From Linyphia triangularis (taxonomy: Eukaryota > Arthropoda > Arachnida > Araneae > Linyphiidae): DNA of 64,000 nucleotides. The stretch spans positions 25,058,688-25,122,687 of the forward strand of contig OZ021732.1 of the NCBI GenBank assembly GCA_963978545.1, read 5' to 3'. Positions 11,990 to 23,855 of the stretch are shown piece by piece. The position numbers and the translations under genes were made by a program. Numbering within the stretch: position 1 is the stretch's first letter; the number at the start of each line of letters is the position of its first letter. The notes under the pieces are model-generated. The model saw only the letters and a list, made by a program, of their open reading frames with translations. It did not search any database and was not told the origin of the DNA.

Positions 11990-14900
11990 TGCTCAGATAC
12001 CGGCTTTAATGAAGAACATCTATCTTAAAACGTTTCGGGAAAATTCGGGGCTGTCGTCAATTTGCTTTCTTCGCATCGGAATCAGGTTTGGGGAGAACAG
12101 AATTCTGGGATTTTTTTACACCTTGTCTGGTCTCGTGGATCGGATCTTGTTGATAATTTACCGACGCATTTGTGAGGAAACGTTCAATTATTATTTTTTT
12201 TTATTCTTTCTGTGTTTGTAAATAAGGATGTAATTGGAGACTGGTTGATGGGATGATGTGTTTGTTCGGATCGCCAGTTGTTTGAGTTGTTATAACTTTT
12301 TTAAGTGGAGGAGGGAAATTACTTAAATTTTGGTTCGAAGTTTCCTTTCCTAATAGGTTACTTTCTTATAAAAATGTGGTAGTGTTGATAAGATGAATGA
12401 TTGCAGGAAAGAAATGTATGAAATGCGAACTGAAAATTTATTCAAATGTATTCGACGCTTCCATCAAGGCTGAGTTTGATGAATATACCGTCACTGATTG
12501 TCATAGATATGTTTTATCGTTTATCTTTAATTTGAACGACAGTTAAGGAGGTTCTCTCTTTAAATACGTGACAAACGTTTTAATATTCTATTTGATTAAA
12601 TTAATATCGTCTCATTCAGAGGAATTTATAGGGACCAATTGATGTAAGAAAAAATTAAATATTCTACTTTGACACATAACATTCCCTTTTTAATGACGTG
12701 AGAAATTTCGTATTCGGAACCTGATTTCCTCTCAGTCAGGCGAGGGGAAACTTTTCCTAGTTATTTAATTCGTTATTTTAACATAGGTTACGGTCATTTC
12801 AAACTGTAATAATAGCGATTTAGTACTAAAAAAGTGGCAAGATATTTTCGTTAATCTTTTCAATTTCGTTTTGCTACTTAACATTTGCTTACTATGCTAT
12901 AAATGGCATAATATTTTTGTGAAAGAAAACTGTAACGTATGCTACAACCCACGTCCGATATAAATATTTTACTTTGGGCCCCACATATTTTTATATTCAC
13001 ATCACAGCACCCCCTCCCCCTTTCCCTACTCCAAAACTTAAATAAGGCTCTGGACTAATCACGCATTTTGAATGGTAGAACAGAGTCAAGTTAGTGAGGA
13101 AAAAAGTGAAAACAGGATGGTCGTTAATTATAAATGCCCTTTGATAATTTAATAATCGCATTTCCGGAATTAGTACAATTCAAAATTTCGAACTTTTTAA
13201 AAATTACCCCAATTCATAAAATTAACTAAGAATGTTTTTAATTAATAATTTAATTACTATACGATCAATTTTTTAGATTACAATAATAAGCTCTCATTTA
13301 TAAAACTTCCTTTTAAATGTAATTTGGGTGTTCGAGACCCCATGCACCCCCAATGAACTAGGTCGAGGGAAGTAATTAGGGTGTATTCTGACCTGAACTA
13401 GGTAGGAAGCTTTCAGAGAAGGTTAACTTTGTTCTATGGATGGTAGTTTTTGTGAAAAGTTCGGAAACTACAAAACAAATTTTTTTTAAACTGTGCATTT
13501 TTACTGCACCGGAATTCTCATAAATGATTACTCTTTCGGAATCGTTAAATAATACATTTCTATAAGAACGATGTACCTGCTAAGTTTTATTTCATTGCAG
13601 ACGACTTTGGGCAAGGCCTCAAAGTTCTGTTATAAAAATTGCTTGTTCAAGAATATGCGATTTTTGTGGGGTTTTTCTCACAATTGAAAGGGTATGTGAC
13701 ATTAAAAAATATATATATATATGAGTTTTCACAATGAACGACTGGCTGCATTTAATTCTAATTTGTAGCACTTATTTAGATTAATAAAAAAAGGCATGGT
13801 ACATATAAAAGAATACAAAAGTAAAAACTTTAAGTAGAGTTTTTCACGTTTTAATTTCTCTATATCAGTAATCATAAAATACCGCATATATAAGGAATAT
13901 TTTCTAAAAATTATTTAACAAAAAAATCTTCATACACTCAACTGTTTTAAAGACTTTAACATTAGCTTTTTATGAATTTAGAGTTGTGTTTTGTTTTTAT
14001 AGAATTATGAATGTTGTTATACGGCTTTTTTTTTAAATTTTTTTATTACGGTATAATTATTTGCCCATTTTAGCCTATACATTTTAAACAAAGTATTTTT
14101 TAAAGATAAACTCATGTTAAATTGTGTAACAGACTGTATATAAAGGGTATGGAAAATTTGAAAATGATTAAGTGGGTTTTGAGAAAATGTTTCTTACGTT
14201 ACAAAAAAACATAGTTTTGAGAAAAATTATGAAAAAAGTGGGCGCTTTATATTAAAAAAAAGTATTAAAAATACCTTTAGAAAGCATATAATAATAAATT
14301 TTGTATCATTTTGTGCAGGAAGAATTCAGTTTTTATTTCGAGTAAAACGTGAAATTTTCTAAAAGTGGTCGAAAAGTGTAAGGAAACCCTTTTAGAGGGA
14401 ATATCTCAAACTAGTTTTTGTTACATACTTCCTTCACCCACTCACCTCTTCAATTACTAGTTTATTCAAATTTTGAAAAAGAAGATTCTTCCTGTCACAT
14501 AATGGGTTTCTCTACTATTTTGAGAGTTAAAAAAAAAAAGTATTACTTGCGAAGAAATATGTTGTGGCAAAATACAAACTTTTTTTTTTTTTTTTTTTTT
14601 GAACTTGCGATTTAATATCGGATGTTACTATTGTCTTCGAATTTTAGAACTTTTCTAAAGAAAAAACTACTCTAAAAATTAAAAATGGGTAAGGAGGAGG
14701 AAAAAATGCAAGAATTTAAAAATAAAATTCTGCATGAGCTTCTCACTTTTAAAATTCTGCAGGGGGGGAGGGGGGGGGGACATCAAGTGTTTCTTGAATA
14801 CGTAATAGCAATATTTTTTAAAAAAGTTTTAGCTCCTGTATAGTTATTAACACTAGACTGCCCAAGGAAGTCATTTTGACTGCTTTTTAATTTCAATTAG

Positions 14901-15229
14901 AAAAACAATTATGTATACAATGACACAATTTCTTAGAATTTTGTGACTTTTTGTACAACATATAAATGCGTTTATTAATAATTGTAGCTACCTCCCCCTC
15001 CTTCATTTCCGGTATATACATATGTGTTATACAAATTTCTTTACATATTAGTTATTCTTTCACAATGCAGTTATTTTGACTGCTTTTGGGCATTATAGGT
15101 ATATAACTAAGTTTCAGTCTTTCTAGTGTTAACCCATTTCTTTTTACAAGAACCCACTGCCCTTTAGAATTGTCTCGCTTCAATCAACATAATTTTAGGT
15201 AAATAAAACCAAGCATCCTCTTTACTTAC
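11990..15229. other. AT-rich stretch, nothing recognised
   Basis: No supportable exon. It contains a poly-T run near 14580-14600, a poly-G block near 14761-14780 and scattered simple repeats. The plus-strand open frame at 11958-12221 has no recognisable domain. Confidence 0.45.
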
Positions 15230-15287
15230 CTGATCCACAGCTTAGAGTTTGCGATGCGTAAATAGCTACAGTGTTTAGCGTTGAACT
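15230..15287 (-). promoter_or_regulatory. Candidate transcription start and 58-nt first exon
   Basis: Read on the minus strand, TCAGTT, matching the arthropod initiator consensus TCAKTY, puts a start at about 15287. It is followed 58 nt later by GGATCAG and then GTAAGTAAAG, a near-perfect donor beginning at 15229. No start codon lies between. It would be an untranslated first exon that could splice to the acceptor at 5696 (gene at 4158-5695). The link is inference, and no TATA box sits at the right distance. Confidence 0.3.
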
Positions 15288-16067
15288 GACGTCTCATAAA
15301 ATCCTGTCGAACGGAGATTGATTGGGTTGATGAAAGCGATTTACTTTTCGTTTTCCATGCCTCATATATTTGTGCACTTCGGGCGGCGGAATTACTTTGA
15401 TGTTTTATTTGTATTTGAAACTTAAAAAGAAGTCATTTGAAACTAAAACACCATAATTACCAACAGAGTGCTTGAATTGGTTTGCCTTATGGATAAAGGA
15501 TTAATGCTGAAGACTGTTACCGTTGAGTTTGGACAATGTGTTTCATGTACGTTTGGATTTTGTGTGTGTGTGTTTTGTTATATTCGTTAATCCGCATGTT
15601 TCAAATTTTTATTTCCCATGTTCACTAGAGAATTCTTGAGGTAATGAAAAGTACTCGATATAACCTACATATTGTGATTACCTTATAGCAAACCGCTTTT
15701 TGCCCATATATTTTGAAGTAAAATTCCATTGAACTTCTGGATATAATCCCAGGTAATCCATAAATATGTGCGTAAAAATAAAAAATATCTTCCTAATTCT
15801 AATTTTTGCTTCTATTTGTCAGTCAAAGGTACCGAATCTTGGGTTAGGCAAGGATATTCATTGTGGTTTGGAATCCACGTTAAGCTGCAAGTCCCTACCT
15901 TATTAGCCGTTATTCTGCATAAAAATAGGCCTTTGAGAGTTTAAACCAACCAACCTATTTCTCAGTTTAATGTTTCGAGTTTTCATGGAATTTTGCTTCT
16001 ATTCAATTATCAAAATTTAATAAATATGAGAAAAGTAATAATGCCATATTGCAATACTCTTCTTCAT

Positions 16068-16250
16068 TTTCTAAGAATAATGTTAATGAATAACTTTCTA
16101 AGAATAATGTTAATGAATAACTTTCTAAGAATAATGTTAATGAATAACTTTCTAAGAATAATGTTAATGAATAACTTTCTAAGAATAATGTTAATGAATA
16201 ACTTTCTAAGAATAATGTTAATGAATAACTTTCTAAGAATGATGTTAATT
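16068..16250. repeat. 27-bp minisatellite, 6.7 copies
   Basis: The unit TTTCTAAGAATAATGTTAATGAATAAC repeats six times without change from 16068 to 16229, then a partial seventh copy carries a single A-to-G change. The unit is a multiple of three without stops in one frame per strand, so it yields open frames on both strands. These encode nonapeptide repeats, but there is no start context or flanking exon. I regard it as noncoding. Confidence 0.95.
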
Positions 16251-16807
16251 TTTTTTAGTAAATTCAATTGAATCAATCAGAAAGACACCGCATTTTCTAT
16301 TTTGGTCCTAGGGAGCCTCGCTCCTTGCCCGCCAACCTCCGAACAAAGGTGGCTTTGTCCTTACAAAACGACTAACTATGCTTAAAAATTTGGAGGGGGC
16401 TTCGTCCATTTTTCAGTCTATTTAATGGTAAATGACATTTTTTCAATATTGTTCAACAACAAAAAAAAATTCTACATGTTGTATACTTACGTTTATACCC
16501 TTAGTTAAAAAAATATTTACAATCCTATGAAACTATACAATGAAACTCCGATTTTACGTTTTCTCTTAAACCAGGTTAAAATAATGCATGATACAAAAAC
16601 GTAAGAATGTGTTAATTAAAAATGAATTTCAAGGATGCAAAACTGAATGTGAATCAGTACAAGAACTAACATACTATATGTGATTATTTACTTATTTTAT
16701 TTATAATAATATTTAGAAATATTTAGATAAAAGCTGTCAGAATTCAGCACTGTTATAAGAAAAATTAATTCTGATTTTCGTTTTGACATTTAAGAGAAAG
16801 TCCTATA

Positions 16808-17039
16808 CTAAACTCCAAATTAACTTGACATCACTAGACGACAGATCTTCACCGTGCTCATAGGCAGTTAATCCCTTTTAGCGGAGTGAAGACAATTCTC
16901 GACAAACTTTATAGCTTTTTGTTCTCTACAGGGTTGTGGTTTGGCGAACATTATGCTTTCACGCCGCCAAAATGGATTAAATACCTATGAGCACTGTGAC
17001 GATCTACCGTCTAGTGATGTTAAGTTAGTTGAAGTTTAG
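16808..17039. mobile_element. TA-flanked inverted-repeat element inserted in the TTAA element
   Basis: A 232-bp element has inverted arms of about 90 bp starting CTAAACTYCAA, containing the shared block CATCACTAGACG and GTGCTCATAGG, with TA on both sides (16806-16807 and 17040-17041). TA duplication suggests Tc1/mariner-type mobilisation. It interrupts the left arm of the surrounding TTAA element, so it inserted later. Confidence 0.75.
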
Positions 17040-17290
17040 TATTGTAAGGATCATTCCGCTGTGTTATAATCATCTATCCCAGTGCATTTAGAAACTATTT
17101 TGTATCAAACCTTAAAGTTTGGTGAGTGTACGTACGCAAATGATCACTTCATGAAATGGCATAAATTAAAAACTCGAAAATTACGTCTAATATATTTTAT
17201 TTGATATTTGAAAACCTTACGTCAATACACATGCAGTGGCTCCACCTGGTTTGGTCTTTTGCTATTTTTATTTTCATCTATAATAGATAG

Positions 17291-17993
17291 TAGAGGTCGG
17301 CTATATATCGATACGACGATATTTTTTTTTAAATATCGATACAAGTCACCGATTTATCGATATTCTATAAATTTTTTTTAGTTTTTTTATGATCGTTTTG
17401 TAGTTTCATGTGTTTTTTCGATTTTTGTATTCCCTTTCCAAAAACTTCAAAACTAAAGTTTGGACTTGACCGAGAGACAGTTAAAATGGCACCCTAACCA
17501 AAAAGAAAACATTATGTAATGGAAAGATAAGATCATTTATTAGTAGTCATTAACACAGCGCCGTTAGTGTTGCCCATGTGTGCCTGGAATTTGCATCTAA
17601 TTTTAAATGTTAAAAACATCTCTATCAACAAAATATGCGGTAAACTACTTTTCAAAATTTCTTCTTTAAGAATAAATGTGAATTTATGCATTGACATCCG
17701 AATAAATTTTATTCTGATTGATAATGTAATTTATTTATTAAAACAATTTTTATAATTTATTTATTAAAAAAAAATTTATAATCTATTTAACAAAACAATT
17801 TTTATAATTTATTTTTTTAATGCAAACAATTTTGGAATGAATTCATGAAAAGTAGAAATTTGCTCCGAAAAACTTCGTTTCTGGCAAAATAGAAAATCAA
17901 ATAAAAAAAATCATGTATCGATATATCATTGATATATTTTCCATGCAACGGTATAGTATCGATATTTATTTTAATCTATATTTCCGACCTCTA
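17291..17993. mobile_element. hAT-like non-autonomous element with ATATCGAT motifs, copy 1
   Basis: The ends are TAGAGGTCGG and its complement CCGACCTCTA. The 8-bp flanks are ATAGATAG and ATAGACAG, a target duplication with one later change, as expected for hAT elements. Both subterminal regions are rich in ATATCGAT-type palindromes. There is no transposase ORF. It sits inside the TTAA element, in its right half. Confidence 0.8.
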
Positions 17994-18149
17994 ATAGACA
18001 GACATTAAATGAAAACAATTCATGTCATTTCATTCAGTGATATTTTTTGTACCTACTCAGTAAATTTCAATTAGTTTTTAAATGAACAAGGCTAGAAGAT
18101 AGTAACATTGAGAGTCTAGTGAACGATCTTTACTAGGAATTCCGGTTAA

Positions 18150-20133
18150 ATTACGAACTGCATCACTTGGCAACATTTTTATTTGGCGAAAATGTATAAC
18201 GCGAAAATACGCAAGTATAATAACAAGATGAGTAATATGAGTGCCCTTTCAATGTCATTCAATAGAGTGTAGTGGCAAATATACTCCAAATAGTGTCCAA
18301 GTTTCAGCTTCAAAAATGTACAACTGTAAAGTTATTTAAAAAAATTTATAACTGTATTTAATGAACATTTTGAAACTGAAATAGTAAGATTGTCACCTCA
18401 CAAATTATCTTTTAACAAAAGTCATATTCCTAAAATTATAATCTTTTAAAGTGTGTCATCTTTACATAAAAACTGCCCTTCTTAGATTTGAGATGCAAAA
18501 ACGAGATAGTCTGACAATCTTTTTCCCCCCAGGAACTCAAATATTGAAGCTGTATCCAATTACTTTCTAAGGAACAGTTGAAGCATATTTTTTTTAAGCA
18601 GGCCTTGAAATATCCCTATATGTACATCAGGATGTGACATGTTGTTTTCAATGTCTCAGAAACTACGTTGCAATGATTTGATAATGTTATGGATATGATA
18701 TTCACTATTAATGGAGACTGTACTGGCGAGAATATAATCTTTATAATCGAATGTTGAAGCAAACGGTTTGGTTCTGGCTTGAAAATTGTTTGAAAGCTTT
18801 GGTTTGAAAATTGTTAAATATTTTAACAGAAATCTGTAAAATAATCTACATTAATACATTTCGATACATTTAAAATACATACATTAAAAATCCAATAATA
18901 ACTCTATTACATATATAAAGGGGGAATATATTCATACAGATATAATGTAAATTAACTTTTTTTTAGAGGTAAAGTTCCGTCTATAGTCTATACCCTACAA
19001 CTCTTCTGGCCTTAGTTCTAGCTTATATATTATACCGTTAGATGGCAGCACCACCGTACATCAACCTTTTCCCCCTACAAAAATAGTTTCTAAGGCCTAG
19101 TTTGGGTAATTTTTAAAATGCTTTTTTTTTTCTTTCAAAAGATCAAAATAGGAAAAGAAAATGAGAAAATACTTATTTTAAATTATTCCATTAAATTATT
19201 ATATATTTTCGAAAAGAAATTTTTTAAACAAATCTGTTTCAAAAAGTGCCAAAGTAATCTTAAATTTTGCTATTTTTAAGCTGTTAAATAGTCGGGAATA
19301 GTAACTAAGATGATTTAATATGATAATCACTACACATTCTGACTTTCTATTTGATTAAGGTAAAGAATTTAGTCTAGTAAAACCTCAAAGTAGGTGTACC
19401 TCAAAGAGGTGAACTGGAATCTGTAGATTTGATTGCTGAATTTGAATAATTTAAACAGCGATAGAAGAATTGAAAAAAAATGTTACACTTTGCCAGTATG
19501 CAAATACCAAAAAAATTACGAACTAAAAAATTATAATTAAAATGTACCTGAAAATTTGCTTTGAAACAAACCTCATAAAATGAAGTCTGCTAATCATGAC
19601 TACTGATGCTTTTATTAATGTTTCAGATATTGCAATCGTTATGAAATTCTTGATAAATTATAACTTAATTTTATAGTTACATTTCCTGATGTTAATGTAT
19701 ACTTGTAGCCTTTATTAAGCTTGGAATGCAGATAATAATGTGACACAATAAAAATGAATGTCAAAATATATTACAGAAATTTGAGTTTATCTTAAATTGA
19801 AATTTGTTTTTAGACGTCCACTTTTGCGAGTTGACATTGCACACATAAGCTTACTAATGAATATAAATTATCTGACATATCTCTTGAGAAAAGGCCAATT
19901 TTAAAACTAAGTAGATCTTTACAAGAACAATGAAATCATTTGAACCAAATATAGTGAAACTATTACTTTCAATTTGTTGAGTACGTTTTTATTCCATTGC
20001 CATCGAGAAAAAGAAATAACAGGAAAAGCAATGATTCTAAAGATTTATTCGAATTTATGCGAAATGAAATATCTCCTGATTACAAATTGTTATAAATAAC
20101 AAAAATTACGTATTTTTACGCAATAGTCTTCCG
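18150..20133. other. AT-rich stretch 3' of the ubiquitin-ligase gene
   Basis: No exon is recognisable. On the minus strand AATAAA at 20044-20049, about 85 nt beyond the stop codon at 20134, is a plausible poly(A) signal for the RING gene. Confidence 0.45.
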
Positions 20134-20447
20134 TTACAAGTATATATGACGTATGACATTGTTTCGAATGTGCCCTCTGCATTTAGGACACCTTCGAGAA
20201 TATCTTCCGGACAAAATCGTCTGCATGCACGGCCCGCAAGTGAGATGACCACATTCAGTGGCCACTATCTGCTTTTCTACCATGGAATCTTTACACACAG
20301 GGCAATTCAGTAAGGCCATTGGATTGCTGGGTCCTTCTCTCTCCAGCGTGTCTGTTGCTGGAAGACAGTCAAAATAATTGAGATTACGACAGCGATATTC
20401 GACATAATATACAACTTCCCGAGATTCTGCTGTTTCCAATTTGATTT
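20134..20447 (-). CDS. RNF4-like SUMO-targeted ubiquitin ligase, terminal RING exon
   Basis: This exon encodes 103 residues plus stop and ends in a RING finger that recruits E2 enzymes for ubiquitin transfer. The zinc ligands fit C3HC4: CPVC, then TECGHLTCGPC, then CPKC, spanning 20179-20304. The last residues RHIYL resemble the end of RNF4, which keeps its RING at the extreme C terminus. The acceptor is strong (CTCTCTTACAG, exon from 20447) and leaves a split codon needing one base from the previous exon. The exon at 30764-31154 ends with exactly one spare base, giving a Glu at the junction. Nearby sequence upstream in the open frame is intron plus a hAT-like element starting at 20545 and is not coding. 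The RING call is firm; the RNF4-like assignment rests on domain layout. Confidence 0.85.
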
Positions 20448-20544
20448 CTGTAAGAGAGTTACAATGGCGGCCCGTGATCGAAAATGTTTGTGCAGCCGGA
20501 AACATGCGACTTCCCAACAACCCCTTCCCTCCAACCACATACAC

Positions 20545-21225
20545 CAGAGGTCGGCGATATATCGATGGGACCATATTTTTTTTTAAATATCGATAATAAG
20601 AATATTGATTTCCCGATATATCGATATTTTCCAACATTTTTAGTTTTTTGATGATAGTTTTGTAGTTCAATGTGGGTTTTTTTTTCGATTTTCTTTATTA
20701 GCTTTTCAAAAACCTCAAAACTAAAGTTTGGACTTGGCTGAGAGACAGTTAAAATGACACCCTAACTAAAAAGAAAACATAATGTAATGGAAAGATAATA
20801 TACCATTTATTAGTAGTTATTAACATAGCGCCGTTTCTATTTCCAATGTGTGCTTGGAATTCGCATCTAATTTTAATCATTAAAATCATCTCTATCAGCA
20901 AAATATGCGGTAAACTACTTTTCAAAATTTCTTCTTTAAAAATAAATGTCAATTTATGCATTGACATCCAAATGCATTTTATTAATTCTAATTGATAATA
21001 TAAAAATTGTTTATTAAATAAATTATAATTTATTTATTGAAACAATTTTGGCATAAATTCATGAAAAGTAGAAATTTGCCCCGAAAAACTTCGTATCTGG
21101 CAAAATTGAAAATCAATTAAATAAAAAAAAAAATTAAAAAAATCATATATCGATATTTTATTTATATTTTTTCTCTGCAAGGATTTAGTATCGATATTTA
21201 TTTTAATCGATATTTCCGACCTCTA
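20545..21225. mobile_element. hAT-like non-autonomous element, copy 2
   Basis: It has the same ends (CAGAGGTCGG / CCGACCTCTA) and internal sequence as 17291-17993. Flanks ACATACAC and ACACACAC form an 8-bp target duplication with one mismatch. It lies in the last intron of the ubiquitin-ligase gene, only 97 bp before the RING exon acceptor, and is 681 bp long against 703 bp for copy 1. Confidence 0.85.
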
Positions 21226-21911
21226 ACACACACACACTTTCCACAATCATGTACAAACACACTTGAACTTTTTTTTTAATTATAATTTTAATAATCGGAT
21301 TTTTTTAAATTTTTTTTTTTTTTGCACTTAAAAGTACATAATTAGTAATGATGTTTACACGAACAAAATTTCAGTTTTATTCAAAAATTAACTAATTTAC
21401 ATTTAACTCGTTATAATTAGCATATTTTTGAACAGTGATTACTCGAGTTTTATGGGGCCAAGAAAAGAAATTATGGTTGGAAGTTGTTCGTAATATCATT
21501 CTTAATGTTATGAACCTCCATCTAGTTTCTAGAATATATATATATTTTTTAATAGAAGTTTTTTAACACTGAAAGAAAAAATCGCAATTTTTCTAAAAAC
21601 TTTTGCATTTAAAAATCTAGCCAATTGTATTTTCTTTTCCAATCTATTTGACTAAGGTTCAAAACATCTAATAGTTAATGTAGATTTGAATTCTCAAATC
21701 ATTTTTCAAAAAGATGTCAAACTTCAGTTATTACTCTTTAAATGAAGTTTCACGTCCCAAAAACATGATTTTTTAGTTTAAAATATTCAGATTTATTTCT
21801 ATAAAATAGTACTTCAGACTAATAAAATAACTCTAGCCTTCAGATGATACCATTATCTTGCAAAAATTCCATTTAGAGATTATTTTAAAGCGGTTATATA
21901 TATTATAGAGG

Positions 21912-22013
<102 letters not shown>

Positions 22014-22020
22014 CACATTT

Positions 22021-22560
22021 GACCTATTTTTGCCATTGTGCATACACCTTAATGAACTCAAATTCTTTAATATTCAACTCGAAGCTTTATTTCGATTTGC
22101 ACAAAATAATAACATATATAACATAACATTATAAAATACGAACAATTAACCAAACCATTCTGCATAGTTCTCTCACTCTTCCCACCTACCCCATTCTCTC
22201 ACTCACTCCACCCACGCTGATTCTCATACGCGGAGCCAATCAGTTCATCGAATTCTCAAGGACAGCCGAAGTTAGAAAATTGTTGAACTGGCTGTCTCGC
22301 TACACATTACGTGGAGGAAAAGACTCGGTTGGGTTCCATCGGTTACCATGGCAACGCCACAGCGGAAGCGTGTACCAAGAACGCTCGGTTGCTGTTAGAG
22401 GAGGATCACCAGTATTTGGGATCAGTATTGAGAGATCTTCATTTTAGATAATTGTAAAATATATAATTTTAGTTTCGAACTAATAAACTTAGATGCAGTC
22501 CGGCTGTACTGACTTTAGTGCACGAGCCGCCCCTGGAGTGTTAGTCTAATCATGCTCAAT
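22021..22560 (+). other. LTR-like sequence with poly(A) signal, boundaries unclear
   Basis: Composition is higher in GC than the surroundings from 22180 to 22550. An AATAAA lies at 22482-22487, followed by a C/G-rich tail, a layout typical of retrotransposon LTR ends. I could not define TG...CA ends or a target duplication, so this is a weak call. Confidence 0.3.
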
Positions 22561-22860
22561 GATTTGAAATGAGCCGTCCAAATGTTCAACTTTTTAAGTT
22601 GAGAGAGTGAGAGGGTAAAATGTTGTTTGATTACTGTTTCGAGAACTCGAGTACTTTTAAAATGTTATGAATTTGACAAATTCTATCTCGCTGAAAAAAT
22701 ACATGAGAACAATTTACCTTCAGCTTCTAGAAAGTTAAGGACATTCTAGAAATTTTTTATATAGAAATATACAAAGAATATGAGATCCGTAATTCGTTCT
22801 GCTTAGCAATAAAGCGATGTTTTTAAATTTAATCATAATTTTTTATTATGAATAACCTAT

Positions 22861-23321
22861 TGTTGCACAAATTGTCTGTATATAGTGTAAATAGTGACGT
22901 ATTTCAAAATTCTATTGTAATTTATTTTTATCTTATTTTATTTATTAACGGCGATTATACAGGTTAGAAAAAGGTGGCAACACCTAAAGCAGTCGAGAAT
23001 TTTCGAGATGTTTCTTTTCCGATGATTTGGCTGGAAATTTCTGGAATATTCTCTCGCGCCAACTATAAATATGACTGGGGATCGGGAAAGTTTTCAGATT
23101 GACTTCGGACTTCGTTGAAAGCTGATCGCTTTGTTTACCTATTGGAGTGAGCTTGTATAATCGCTGAATTCGAAGTTATTTTTGTTGAAGCTTGTGTTGA
23201 AGCTTGAGAGTAATTAAACTGTTGCCTGTGAATAGATTTTGTGAGTTTTCTGAAGAGAGAATAAATATTTTTATACCGTGAAAACTGTGCCATCATTGCC
23301 TCAGTGGAAAAATTCGTAACA
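22861..23321 (+). mobile_element. Solo LTR of an LTR retrotransposon
   Basis: The 461-bp sequence starts TGTTGC and ends GTAACA, the expected TG..CA inverted termini. It is flanked by the 4-bp direct repeat CTAT (22857-22860 and 23322-23325). Inside are a TATA box (TATAAA at 23064-23069) and a poly(A) signal (AATAAA at 23260-23265) in the correct order. No internal region adjoins it, so it is probably left by LTR-LTR recombination. A piece of the same LTR lies inverted at 42405-42520. The superfamily is not determinable; a 4-bp duplication fits Gypsy-like elements. Confidence 0.75.
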
Positions 23322-23562
23322 CTATTCAATATCTAAAAAGTATTTCCCTTGTTCTCCAACATATGCAGGGGCGTACTGGGTCATACAAGGAGACCTTACG
23401 GTCTCGGAAATTCAGATCGGGATGAAATTTGGCAGATTGATAGTATACCTTAAGGGTATCCACAATGTAAAGTAATAAAGCGCACTAGCCAGAAGATTCC
23501 GAGAAAATAGGCTTTAAAGTGTTATGCATAGCTTACACACTAGTAGAGATTTTTGACCTGCA

Positions 23563-23634
23563 GCTCCCGGTGGCTAAGTGGTCAGCGTGATGGGTTCCCG
23601 TACGGGCGATCCGGGTTCGATACCTCGTGAGGGA
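23563..23634 (+). other. tRNA-like segment in the left arm
   Basis: TGGCTAAGTGG at 23571-23581 fits the pol III A box, and GGTTCGATACC at 23614-23624 fits the B box exactly. Spacing is right for a tRNA gene. The T-stem pairing is imperfect and there is no convincing acceptor stem, so I do not call a functional tRNA. Confidence 0.6.
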
Positions 23635-23855
23635 ATTTTTTTTCCTTCAATTTATAAAGTGACTGTTACAGCTAATTGAAATTTGAATTAAAGATAATAC
23701 TTTATTTTTAAATACGTAATGTATTTTTAATAGAGAAAATAGAGATAAATTAAATAGATATAATTAAAATTCTAATTACCACGGCAACAAAATTAGGGTA
23801 GGACTTAATTTATCTATGGATTTTGACATATAGTTTTTATTTGTCAATTATTTAT

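Larger units (their letters stand above)
16794..18145. mobile_element. TTAA-flanked short transposon carrying two later insertions
   Basis: TTAA at 16790-16793 and 18146-18149 bounds an element whose sequence, once the two insertions are set aside, matches the intact relatives at 31672-32090 and 44127-44559. Its left end is GAGAAAGTCCTA, and its long inverted arms contain the GGATCATTCC and CATTTAGAAACTA segments. TTAA target duplication is the signature of piggyBac-type transposition. No transposase is encoded, so it is a non-autonomous element. Confidence 0.8.

Noticed and set aside
20448..20670. N-terminal extension of the RING open frame
   Set aside because: A strong acceptor lies at 20448, and the extension runs into a hAT-like element with its own target duplication.
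22021..22560. A second, fully defined LTR
   Set aside because: The poly(A) signal and composition fit, but no TG..CA ends or flanking duplication could be found, so it is listed only as LTR-like.
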